Origin: Oscillospiraceae bacterium
GTDB taxonomy: Bacteria > Bacillota > Clostridia > Oscillospirales > UBA929
Length of the DNA stretch: 12,501 nucleotides
Direction of reading: 5' to 3'
Assembly: GCA_031289065.1 (NCBI GenBank)
Contig: JAITQI010000051.1
Span: forward strand, 1-12,501
This document shows positions 1-6,100 of the stretch, one piece after another. The notes beneath the pieces were generated by a model. The model was not told where the DNA came from. It did no database searches and saw only the letters and a list, made by a program, of their open reading frames with translations. A program made the position numbers and the translations under genes. Position 1 is the stretch's first letter, and each line of letters opens with the position of its first letter.

Positions 1-250
1 CCGGGAAACCGAACGCCCCGAAGCCGTGGAAGCCGGAACCGTCCGCCTGGCCGGTGTGGAGCGGGACGACATCGTCGCCCTGGCCTCCCACCTGCTCGAC
101 GACCCGGCGGCTTACGCCGCCATGGCCAAGGCGGTCAACCCCTACGGCGACGGACATGCCTGCGAGCGCATCGTGAAGGCCATTCAGTACGAATACGGCC
201 TGGCCCCGGCGGGGCCGGTGGAATTTACCCCGGGAGGTGACACCCTATGA
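1..250 (+). CDS. wecB: UDP-N-acetylglucosamine 2-epimerase (non-hydrolysing), 3' end only
   Basis: This is the last ~82 codons of a gene that begins before the window; the frame is open from base 2 to TGA at 248-250. The enzyme interconverts UDP-GlcNAc and UDP-ManNAc in the cytoplasm, supplying ManNAc for cell-wall teichoic acids or surface polysaccharide. The visible part starts with RETERPEAVEAGTVRLAG, the C-terminal signature of the family (TERPE.v.aGt..LvG). It ends with the equally typical MAKAVNPYGDGHACERI segment followed by a closing helix. The catalytic N-terminal half lies outside the window. The stop overlaps the ATG of the next gene (ATGA at 247-250), so the two are probably translationally coupled. 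The family call is firm; its pathway in this organism is inferred. Confidence 0.9.
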   Translation, partial: RETERPEAVEAGTVRLAGVERDDIVALASHLLDDPAAYAAMAKAVNPYGDGHACERIVKAIQYEYGLAPAGPVEFTPGGDTL

Positions 251-1068
251 GACGGTCATCCCGCAAACGCAAGATAAACCCCGTCTTCTGGGCCGGGCTT
301 GTGACCCTTTTGGCTCTCGTCGTTTCGGTGGGCTATGTCTTCTCCCGCCTGTCTGACAGCCATCCGCCCGACATCGTCCTGCCCGCTCCCCCCGAGGCCT
401 CAGGGCTGGGCAGCGCCCCGCCGCCCTCCGACGGCGCGGCGGTCACCACCAACACGCCCACACTTCCCCCTTCGGCCCCCGTGCCCGTGGACATTTCCCT
501 GGACAACGCCAAGCAGATTGTCGAGGCCCTCTTCCGCCCCGCCCAATACCAGGCCGAATGGCAAGTGGAGTGGTTCTGGGGCACCGGCTCCGGGGCCGCC
601 AAACGCCAGGTCTTCGTCCGGGACGGATACACCAAAACCGAAGTGTATGACACCACCGGCGCCCTCCGGGAAAATCACATCACCGGCGACGGCCGCTCCT
701 TCATCTGGTCGCCGGGCAGCGCTTACTGGCAGAGCGTTGAGAGCGCTTTTACCCCGGACAGCGTCGGGGCGCTTCCCACTTTTGAGAATATTCTCACCCT
801 GGCCGACGAAGACCTCTTGACGGCGGAATACGAGCTACGGGACGGGGTTCTACCCTGTATCCGGCTGAGCTGCCGCGTCCCGGGCTCCCAGTACATCGAT
901 ATCTACTGGCTCTCCCTCGACGACGGTCTGCCCGTCCTCATGGAGCGGGAAGCCGATGGGGAAACAGCGTTCCGCTGTACCCGCCTCTGGCTGGATTTGA
1001 CCGCTCCCACCGACGACGTCTTCCGCCTCCCCGACAACCGCCTCGCCATGGAAGTCCCCCTACCATAG
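247..1068 (+). CDS. membrane-anchored extracytoplasmic protein of unknown function (LolA/RseB-like fold possible)
   Basis: A 273-residue protein whose ATG overlaps the wecB stop; GGGAGGTGA at 231-239 lies 7 nt before it, which fixes the start. Residues 1-12 are basic and residues ~13-35 form one hydrophobic segment (VFWAGLVTLLALVVSVGYVF) without a lipobox, so it is probably an N-in, C-out membrane anchor. Residues ~40-82 are a Pro/Ala/Thr-rich linker. From ~85 to the end is a beta-rich domain with repeated strand-like segments (VEWFWGTG, RQVFVRDGYTKTEVYD, IDIYWLSLDDGLPVLMER) ending in DVFRLP. This resembles the LolA/LppX/RseB style of sheet found in clostridial anchored proteins, but I could not confirm it. 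Coupling to wecB suggests an envelope role. Function unknown. Confidence 0.8.
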   Translation: MRRSSRKRKINPVFWAGLVTLLALVVSVGYVFSRLSDSHPPDIVLPAPPEASGLGSAPPPSDGAAVTTNTPTLPPSAPVPVDISLDNAKQIVEALFRPAQYQAEWQVEWFWGTGSGAAKRQVFVRDGYTKTEVYDTTGALRENHITGDGRSFIWSPGSAYWQSVESAFTPDSVGALPTFENILTLADEDLLTAEYELRDGVLPCIRLSCRVPGSQYIDIYWLSLDDGLPVLMEREADGETAFRCTRLWLDLTAPTDDVFRLPDNRLAMEVPLP

Positions 1069-1081
1069 GAACAATTCAATC

Positions 1082-1106
1082 GCCGCGCAGCGGCTCCGCA
1101 ATTTTT
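1082..1106 (+). terminator. possible weak terminator after the wecB operon
   Basis: GCCGC-GCA-GCGGC (1082-1094) is a perfect 5-bp stem with a 3-nt loop, followed 7 nt later by T5 (1102-1106). The stem is short and the T-run distant, so it is only a candidate. It lies in the 49-bp gap between two convergent operons, where a terminator is expected. Confidence 0.35.
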
Positions 1107-1117
1107 AATTAATGGAG

Positions 1118-1612
1118 TCACAGTCCCATAAACAGCGTCAGCCCCAACGTGATGAGGATCTCCTCGTCGTCCCCCTCTTGCAGCAGGAACAGCATGATGA
1201 GGATGAGCAGAATGTCCCCGGCGTCCCAGTCCACCCGGAAGTTCTGCAAAAAACGGCCGATCCCCGGCCCCAGCAGCCCGCCGAACAGGCCGGGCCGTTC
1301 CTCCCGGCGGTGTTCCCGGTGCTCTTCGCCCCGGCGTTCCTCCTCGTAGCGGGCGGATCTGCGCTCCTCCGCCCGGCGCTCTTCCTCATGGCGGGCGGTT
1401 TTGTGCTCCTCTTCCCGTTGGACGGCGCGGCGTTCCTCCCGGCGACGGCCGTCGCGGCGGCCCTCTCCCCGGTGTTCTTGACGCTCCTCCGCCCGGACGG
1501 AGAACGCCTCCTCTTCCCCCGGCGCGTCAAACACCGGCTCCGTCCGCTGCCTCACAAACGGCGGCAGCGGCGGCGCGAAGGCCTCCTGCGTCCCCGGATA
1601 GCGGCTATGCAT
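1118..1612 (-). CDS. small protein with Glu/Arg-rich coiled coil and hydrophobic C-terminus, function unknown
   Basis: I place the start at the ATG 1612-1610, which overlaps the stop of the upstream gene by 8 nt (ATGCATAG) and gives 164 residues. A TTG at 1645 would add 11 residues but lies deeper inside the neighbour. AGGAGG sits immediately before the ATG, so the ribosome may use the G-run slightly further upstream; the exact start is uncertain. Three regions are visible: a Pro-rich N-terminus, a long central segment made almost only of Glu, Arg, His and Ala in EERR-type repeats (probably a highly charged helix or coiled coil), and a C-terminus with LFGGLLGPGIGRFLQNF followed by ILLILIMLFLLQ and ILITLGLTLFMGL around an acidic EGDDEE. 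The end looks membrane-active or strongly hydrophobic. Last gene of the three-gene minus operon. Not recognised. Confidence 0.7.
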   Translation of the reverse strand: MHSRYPGTQEAFAPPLPPFVRQRTEPVFDAPGEEEAFSVRAEERQEHRGEGRRDGRRREERRAVQREEEHKTARHEEERRAEERRSARYEEERRGEEHREHRREERPGLFGGLLGPGIGRFLQNFRVDWDAGDILLILIMLFLLQEGDDEEILITLGLTLFMGL

Positions 1613-2021
1613 CCTCCTCGCCCCCCAAGAATGTCTTGATGCCAATGCGGGCGGTGCGAGCCATCCGCATAATCTGGGCGGCGCGTTCCACTTTGCCCTG
1701 GCGTTCCACCCGCAGGTAGGGTTTCAGGCTCAGCAGTAGCGTCTCCCGGTGGCTGTGTTCCCCCGAGTAAGCCCCCAGCACCCGCATCAGGCCGGACATC
1801 AGCTTGGGGTCCATGTTTTGCAAGCCCCCGAGCAATCCGCCCAGTCCGCCGAAGCCGCCCAGCCCCTCGCCCTGGCCGCCGCCCGATCCGCTTTTGGCGT
1901 CGGCTTCGACCGGGGATTTTGTTTTATCCCCCGCCCCCAGGGCCCGCGCCATGCCCATGACCTTCTGCATGGCCTCCGGGTCGGCCAACAACGCGCCAAT
2001 TTTGCTCTCCATATCGTCCAT
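1605..2021 (-). CDS. conserved small protein with Gly-rich linker, function unknown
   Basis: 138 residues from ATG 2021-2019, with GGGAGG 10 nt upstream. Residues 1-30 are helical (MESKIGALLADPEAMQKVMGMARALG). Residues ~42-68 are a low-complexity Gly-rich stretch with GGFGGLGGLLGG repeats. Residues ~85-130 form a basic helical domain (LLLSLKPYLRVERQGKVE, then IMRMARTARIGIKTF). The block containing SLKPYLR..R..K...A is one I associate with uncharacterised Oscillospiraceae proteins, but I cannot name a function. It ends 8 nt inside the next gene, so the two are probably coupled. No catalytic motif, signal peptide or membrane segment is visible. Confidence 0.75.
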   Translation of the reverse strand: MDDMESKIGALLADPEAMQKVMGMARALGAGDKTKSPVEADAKSGSGGGQGEGLGGFGGLGGLLGGLQNMDPKLMSGLMRVLGAYSGEHSHRETLLLSLKPYLRVERQGKVERAAQIMRMARTARIGIKTFLGGEEDA

Positions 2022-2063
2022 TACATCGCCGCCTCCCGCGAGCCCTTGCCTTTGATGGGGTCG

Positions 2064-2351
2064 TTACTTCTTGCCCCGATAGATGTTCATCGCCTGCTTC
2101 ACCAGCGCCGCGCCCTCACGGGTCTCCATCACCCGGCTCATCAGCTTGCGCAGGGCCTCGGTGTCCCCCCGCGCCGCGGCGTCGGCGGCCTGTTCCAGCG
2201 CGTCCCCTTTGCCGTCGGACAGCTGCGCCCGCAGGGTTTTGGCCTCCGGGGTGTCCAGCAGACCCTTGTAGGCCTCCAGGTCGCCCGCTTTTTTGCCCCC
2301 CTGCCTGTTGGCGGGCAGCATTTTGGCCAGCGCCTCATAGTCAATCGCCAT
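2064..2351 (-). CDS. small helical protein of unknown function, first gene of the minus-strand trio
   Basis: 95 residues from ATG 2351-2349, preceded on the minus strand by GGAGAGGAG about 7 nt away. The sequence is entirely helix-forming and rich in Ala, Lys and Glu (MAIDYEALAKMLP..., ALEQAADAAARGDTEALRKL, VKQAMNIYRGKK), with no Cys, membrane segment or enzyme motif. The next gene starts 42 nt downstream, so the three genes (2351 to 1118) form one transcription unit. Upstream on the minus strand a TATACT-like hexamer (about 2412-2417, in the context GCATATACTGATACAG) could be a -10, but I see no convincing -35. Not recognised. Confidence 0.7.
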   Translation of the reverse strand: MAIDYEALAKMLPANRQGGKKAGDLEAYKGLLDTPEAKTLRAQLSDGKGDALEQAADAAARGDTEALRKLMSRVMETREGAALVKQAMNIYRGKK

Positions 2352-2463
2352 GTTTCGCTCTCCTCTCCGGCGCGAACGGAAAAACGCCGTGCCTGCGCCT
2401 TCTGTATCAGTATATGCGCCGCCCCGCCCCGCGTGAGGCTTTTTTCACCCCCGTTCCCTATCC

Positions 2464-2540
2464 CCGTCTTCTGTCTTCTATCTTCTATCTTCTATCTTCT
2501 GTCTCCTATCTTCTGTCTCCTGTCCTCTGTCTTCTTTCTT
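2464..2540 (+). repeat. tandem 7-bp repeat array, consensus CTRTCTY, 10 phased copies plus one degenerate
   Basis: Read from 2471 in steps of 7 the units are ctgtctt, ctatctt, ctatctt, ctatctt, ctgtctc, ctatctt, ctgtctc, ctgtcct, ctgtctt and ctttctt (ending at 2540), preceded by a degenerate ccgtctt at 2464-2470. The phase never slips. The strand is all pyrimidine except one purine (A or G) per unit at the third position. The array fills the divergent intergenic region and its last base abuts the GGAGG (2541-2545) of the phosphoesterase gene, so it would form the pyrimidine-rich 5' leader of that mRNA. It resembles heptanucleotide short tandem repeats (STRRs) known from cyanobacteria and is prone to slipped-strand copy-number change. 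Confidence 0.9.
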
Positions 2541-2549
2541 GGAGGTTAC

Positions 2550-3017
2550 ATGCTCATTCTCGTGTTTTCCGACAGTCACGGCAGTACCGAGGCCATGCTT
2601 TCGGTGACGGCCGCCCGGCGGCCCGATCTGCTGATTCACCTGGGCGACTGCCTGACCGACGCCCTGGCTATCGTCCGGGCCTTTCCGGCGCTACCCGCCC
2701 TTCGTCTGCCCGGCAACTGCGATTTTGCCCCGGATCCGGCGGTACAGCTCTACACCGCCGGGCCCCACACCCTTTACCTCACCCACGGCCACCGCCACGG
2801 CGTCAAACGGGACACCGCCCGCCTGGCCGCCGACGCCCGGGCCGCCGGGGCCCGCGCCGCCCTGTTCGGGCACACCCACACCCCCCACAACCAAGACGCG
2901 GGCGGTCTACTCCTGTTCAACCCCGGCAGTATCGCCCGCCCCCGGGTCGGCCCGCCCACCTACGGCCTGATCGAAATCGTCGGCAACCGGCTGGAGGCCC
3001 TGGTGGTGCCCTTATAA
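2550..3017 (+). CDS. YfcE/MJ0936-family metallophosphoesterase
   Basis: 155 residues, the usual length for this family of small cytoplasmic phosphodiesterases that need two divalent metals (Mn or Ni). All metal-binding blocks are present in order: SDSHG (D-x-H, ~8-12), HLGDC (~31-35), LPGNCDF (the GNCD block, ~53-59), THGHRHG (~74-80) and FGHTHTPH (the GHTH block, ~109-116), then the typical FNPGS near residue 125. The start is fixed by GGAGG at 2541-2545, 4 nt before ATG 2550. The frame is open far upstream through the heptamer array, but that extension has no family similarity and I reject it. The physiological substrate is not known from sequence. coaX follows after 36 nt, probably in the same transcript. 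Confidence 0.9.
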   Translation: MLILVFSDSHGSTEAMLSVTAARRPDLLIHLGDCLTDALAIVRAFPALPALRLPGNCDFAPDPAVQLYTAGPHTLYLTHGHRHGVKRDTARLAADARAAGARAALFGHTHTPHNQDAGGLLLFNPGSIARPRVGPPTYGLIEIVGNRLEALVVPL

Positions 3018-3053
3018 GCAAAAACACGATTCAACCCAAGGAGGTCTGCCCCT

Positions 3054-3809
3054 ATGCTCATGGTCATCGACGTCGGCAACACCAACCTGGTCTTCGGCCT
3101 GTACGACGGAGACGCGCTCCGGGCCAAGTTCCGCCTGTCCACCGACGCGGCCCGCACCGCCGACGAAATCGGTCTGCACATCGCCGCCTTCTTCCGCCAT
3201 TTCGAGCTACCCCTGTCCTCCGTGGACGACGCGGTCATCGGCTCGGTGGTGCCCCAGGTCATGTACCCCCTGACCCACGCGCTGCAAAAGTACCTCGACT
3301 TGCGGCCCCGCGTCGTCGGCGAGGACATCGATTTGGGCCTGGTCAACCTCTGCCAGGAACCCCTGGGCGCCGACCGGGCGCTGACCGGCCTGGGGGCCAT
3401 GGCCCGGTTCGGCGCGCCCCTCATCGTGGTGGACTTCGGCACGGCCACCAAGGTGGACGCCTTCAACGCGGAACGGGCCTACCTGGGCGGCGTCATCTGC
3501 CCCGGCATCAAAATCTCCATGGAGGCCCTGTTCGCCCGGGCGGCCAAACTGCCCCGGGTGGAAATTCGGAAGCCCCGGTCGGTCATCGGGGTCAACACGG
3601 TGGAACAGATGCAGGCCGGGGCGGTGTACGGCTTCGTCGGCGGCGTGACCCACATCGTGGAACACACCCGCCGGGCCATGGGCGACCCGAATGTCCCGGT
3701 GGTGGCCACCGGCGGCCTGGCCTCCCTCATCGCCGAATACGCCGACTGCATCGACCACACCGAACGCAACCTCACCCTGGAGGGCCTGAAGCTGGCCGCC
3801 CAACGCTGA
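3054..3809 (+). CDS. coaX: type III pantothenate kinase
   Basis: 251 residues. CoaX phosphorylates pantothenate with ATP, the first step of coenzyme A synthesis, needs a monovalent cation, and unlike type I/II enzymes is not inhibited by CoA. It is an ASKHA-fold dimer. Visible motifs: DVGNTN at 6-11 (phosphate 1), GADR at 105-108 with the proposed catalytic Asp107, DFGTAT at 127-132 (phosphate 2), GGVICPG at 145-151, and ATGG at 218-221 (adenosine). The position after DFGTAT is Lys where Thr/Phe is more usual, a small oddity. AAGGAGGT at 3038-3045 lies 8 nt before ATG 3054 and supports this start over the ATG two codons later. It follows the phosphoesterase gene and ends before a strong hairpin. 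Confidence 0.95.
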   Translation: MLMVIDVGNTNLVFGLYDGDALRAKFRLSTDAARTADEIGLHIAAFFRHFELPLSSVDDAVIGSVVPQVMYPLTHALQKYLDLRPRVVGEDIDLGLVNLCQEPLGADRALTGLGAMARFGAPLIVVDFGTATKVDAFNAERAYLGGVICPGIKISMEALFARAAKLPRVEIRKPRSVIGVNTVEQMQAGAVYGFVGGVTHIVEHTRRAMGDPNVPVVATGGLASLIAEYADCIDHTERNLTLEGLKLAAQR

Positions 3810-3829
3810 ACGAAAAACAGACAACCTAC

Positions 3830-3871
3830 AAAAGGGGAAGGGCAAAAGCCCTTCCCCTTTTCGCGTTTTTT
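3830..3871. terminator. bidirectional rho-independent terminator
   Basis: A perfect 14-bp stem (AAAAGGGGAAGGGC at 3830-3843 with GCCCTTCCCCTTTT at 3848-3861) closes an AAAA loop. T4 ends the stem and T6 follows at 3866-3871, so it ends coaX transcripts. The A4 at the left arm gives U4 on the other strand, so it can also stop the minus-strand gene whose TAA is at 3872-3870. Confidence 0.9.
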
Positions 3872-4490
3872 ACTTCTTGCAGTCGTACTGCGCGTCCCGA
3901 TAGCCCTCGTAGAAGCCCACGTTGGGCGGGAAAAACTCATCCACCGGGAACTGAATGCGGCGGAAGAGCTCGCAGGGCGAGTCGTCGCTGGAGCCGGTGC
4001 ACTCTTTTTCCGGCATACAGAAGTCGTAGCAGGGGATGACCAACTGGGTATCCCGTTCCAGGCGGATGATGGAGAATTGGCCCAGGGTGCAGTAGATGCG
4101 CTTCTCGTCGCCGCCGAGCACCAGTTCGTCCTCGAAGCAGCGGCAGATGCACTCGGGTACCTCGCACAGCTCGGAGCCGTTGTGGTGGTGGTGATGGTTG
4201 CAGGTGTCCACCAGCTTGATGTTCAGCGAGATGGGATCGACCACCTCCACCACGGCGGTGGGCAGGTTGGCCGAGCGCATAATCTGCTCGTCGGCTGCGT
4301 TGAGGGACATCTTGGAGCTAAAAATCTTGGCGTTGCCCTCGCTGCCGAACAGGATACACCGTTTGTCAAAGGTGGCCAGACCGGTGACTTCGGTGGGTTT
4401 GCCGACGCCGCTGAACGCGTCGGCCACAATCCGGTAGAAGTACTTGACGTCCACCGTGTAGAACCCCCGGTTGAAGGGCACCGACTCCAC
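3870..4490 (-). CDS. C-terminal part of a conserved Cys-rich clostridial protein, 5' end apparently removed
   Basis: 206 residues if read from GTG 4490. The sequence (SVPFNRGFYTVDVKYFYRI, ATFDKRCILFGSEGNAKIFS, VEVVDPISLNIKLVD, TLGQFSIIRLERD, CYDFCMPEKECTGSSDD, FPVDEFFPP) matches, from memory, the later two thirds of an uncharacterised clostridial protein of roughly 290-300 residues. That family has an extra N-terminal Cys-rich part, which is missing here. Upstream the same frame reads GAC GGT then TAG, and that TAG is the recombinase stop. The weak AGGA four bases before GTG might permit translation. The protein carries five consecutive His (residues ~99-103) and about ten Cys, suggesting metal binding. 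Family function is unknown; presence in spore formers makes a spore or envelope role conceivable. Either a pseudogene remnant or one half of a gene rebuilt by excision. Confidence 0.7.
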   Translation of the reverse strand: MESVPFNRGFYTVDVKYFYRIVADAFSGVGKPTEVTGLATFDKRCILFGSEGNAKIFSSKMSLNAADEQIMRSANLPTAVVEVVDPISLNIKLVDTCNHHHHHNGSELCEVPECICRCFEDELVLGGDEKRIYCTLGQFSIIRLERDTQLVIPCYDFCMPEKECTGSSDDSPCELFRRIQFPVDEFFPPNVGFYEGYRDAQYDCKK

Positions 4491-4496
4491 ACCGTC

Positions 4497-5957
4497 CTAT
4501 CCGGGCCCGGTATCCCGCCCGCAGGCCGGAGTAAACACCTCCAATTCCAGCACAAACCCCGCCCCCCGCGCCTGACCGCGATAGTAATACGCCTGCCGGA
4601 CAAACAGCTTGAGCAGCCGGTTGCGCGTCGCCGCCCCCGTCCCCCGGCAGATGTCCAGCAGCGCCCCCAGTGTGGCCGGGACCTTTGGGGCGGCGTCCGG
4701 CCCGCCGCCCCCCTCTTCCGCCGCCAAAGCCGCCCGCGCCGTCCGCGCCCGGACCTCCAGAGCGGCCTGTCTCTCCTGAAACATCTGGGGGGTGTAAACC
4801 CCCTGTTCCAGCAAATCATGCAGACTGTCCCGCTGGGCCATCAGACGGCCCAACTCAATCTGTGCGCTGCGCCGCAATGTTTCCCTTTTTTGAGAATCCT
4901 CCGGCCCCGCCGGTTCGCAGGGAGGCAGCGGCCTGTCGCCCCACAGTGCCTCCAGGACGTCCCACACCGCCGCCTCCAGGCGGGAGAGCTCGCACATGCG
5001 CACACAGCCCTTGGTCCGGCAGACGGCGTACGCCCGCACCCCCCGCCCGTGCCGCTCCATGGCCCGCCCGCACACCCGGCACCGCAGCAAACCCGCCAGG
5101 GCGTTGCGCAGCGGCCCGGCGCTGGGGGGCTGCGCCCGGCTCCCCAGCCGCTCGGCGACCCGCCGGAAGGTCTCCCCGTCGATGAGCGGCGGATGCAGCC
5201 CCTGCAGCGCAATCGCCTCTCCCGCACCGGTTTTTCGGACGACGCGCCCCAAATAAACCTCGTTGCGCAGCATCCGGGCGATGGTCGCCTTGCGCCAGCG
5301 CGTCCCTCGGGGCGGCGAAATCCCCTGCCCCGACAGCGTATCCGCGATGGCTTGCACACCTTGGCCCGCCAAATACCGAGCGAACACCCCCCGCACCACC
5401 GCCGCCTCCGCCGCCCGGGGGACCAGCGTAGGCCGGCGATCCCGCCAGGCCCGCTCGTACCCATAGGGGGGCGGCCCCATATGGCACCCGTCCCGCACCG
5501 ACTTGATCACCCCCCGCTGCATCCGCCCCTTGATAAGTTTGAGCTCCTGCCGGGCCATGAAGGCCTGAAACTCCCCGTAGGTTTCGTCCAGCTCGTTGTT
5601 GAGGTCAAAGGTCTTGCGCGGCGTGATGATTTTGACCCCGGCCTGCTTGAAGGTCTCCAGGATGATGCCCTGTTCCTTCATGTTGCCCCGCCCCAACCGG
5701 TCGATGTCCATGCACAGCACCGCCTCGAACAGCCCTGTCTCCAACGCCCGCAGCAGCGCCAGCATGGCCGGTCGGGCAAACAAACTGTCCCCCGACACCA
5801 CCTCCTCATACACCCCGGCCACCGCCAGCCCGTTTTGCGCCGCGTGGGCCGTCAGCGCCTCCCTGTGCCGCGCCAGCGTCTCGGCCACGCTCTCCTGCTC
5901 TTCCGCCCTTGACTTGCGCAAATACATCGCCACCGGCACGGACACACGCCCTTTCAT
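4497..5957 (-). CDS. large serine recombinase (SpoIVCA/TnpX/phage-integrase type)
   Basis: 486 residues, full length for the family. These enzymes cut both attachment sites with a 2-bp stagger through a serine-DNA link and integrate or excise DNA directionally. Order of parts: resolvase domain with YLRKSR (catalytic Ser16, Arg14), VSGDSLFARP (54-63) and MDIDRLGRG (83-91); recombinase DNA-binding domain with GPPPYGYERAW (161-171), a helix ending SGQGISPPRG, and MLRNEVYLG (229-237); a zinc ribbon with Cys293, Cys296, Cys313 and Cys318; then a helical coiled-coil segment (~355-430). ATG 5957 lacks a good ribosome site. A GTG at 5939, 9 nt after AAAGGG, would give the more typical start MPVAMYLRKSR. 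The stop TAG (4499-4497) is in the same frame as, and directly before, the split gene. No other phage or transposon gene is adjacent. Confidence 0.93.
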   Translation of the reverse strand: MKGRVSVPVAMYLRKSRAEEQESVAETLARHREALTAHAAQNGLAVAGVYEEVVSGDSLFARPAMLALLRALETGLFEAVLCMDIDRLGRGNMKEQGIILETFKQAGVKIITPRKTFDLNNELDETYGEFQAFMARQELKLIKGRMQRGVIKSVRDGCHMGPPPYGYERAWRDRRPTLVPRAAEAAVVRGVFARYLAGQGVQAIADTLSGQGISPPRGTRWRKATIARMLRNEVYLGRVVRKTGAGEAIALQGLHPPLIDGETFRRVAERLGSRAQPPSAGPLRNALAGLLRCRVCGRAMERHGRGVRAYAVCRTKGCVRMCELSRLEAAVWDVLEALWGDRPLPPCEPAGPEDSQKRETLRRSAQIELGRLMAQRDSLHDLLEQGVYTPQMFQERQAALEVRARTARAALAAEEGGGGPDAAPKVPATLGALLDICRGTGAATRNRLLKLFVRQAYYYRGQARGAGFVLELEVFTPACGRDTGPG

Positions 5958-6042
5958 CGGTCAAACGTCAGGGACAGAAGAGGCCGCCCCGTTCTGCCCC
6001 CTGAAAGTATACGCGCCACACGCCCCGTCTTTGCCGCCACAC

Positions 6043-6082
6043 AAAAAAAGCCCCGCGGGCGGAACAAAGTTCCGCCCGCGGG
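6043..6082 (-). terminator. rho-independent terminator of the ECF-DtxR operon
   Basis: A perfect 14-bp GC-rich stem (6052-6065 with 6069-6082, loop AAA) is followed on the minus strand by GC and seven U (A7 at 6043-6049). It lies 18 nt past the repressor stop and separates this operon from the recombinase gene. The recombinase therefore needs its own promoter in 5958-6042; a TATACT (6011-6006, minus) is the only -10 candidate, without a clear -35. Confidence 0.92.
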
Positions 6083-6100
6083 ACACAGGTTGTCAAAATA

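Noticed and set aside
2434..2449. GTGA...TCAC hairpin in the divergent intergenic region
   Set aside because: Only a 4-bp stem; no function can be supported.
2464..2540. CRISPR array
   Set aside because: The unit is only 7 bp with no spacers, and no cas gene is near.
1749..3017. A 422-codon plus-strand frame that would extend the phosphoesterase N-terminus through the heptamer array
   Set aside because: The extension is antisense to two minus-strand genes and has no family similarity. The domain starts at ATG 2550 right after GGAGG.
2414..4039. A 541-codon plus-strand frame across the phosphoesterase and coaX genes
   Set aside because: Low-complexity Arg/Pro/Gly translation out of frame with two well-identified genes.
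4501..4510. CCGGGCCCGG palindrome near the recombinase stop as an attachment core
   Set aside because: It is part of the last recombinase codons and is a common GC-rich palindrome at this base composition; no second copy was seen.
4077..5912. A 611-codon open frame on the plus strand opposite the recombinase gene
   Set aside because: Its translation is Pro/Arg/Gln-rich without domain signatures, and the opposite strand encodes a complete recombinase with all motifs. Long antisense frames are expected at this GC content.
6010..6034. Similarity of GACGGGGCGTGTGG upstream of the recombinase to GACGGTGTGG at the split-gene junction, as paired attachment sites
   Set aside because: The match needs a 4-nt gap and both stretches are GC-rich; not enough to claim an att pair.
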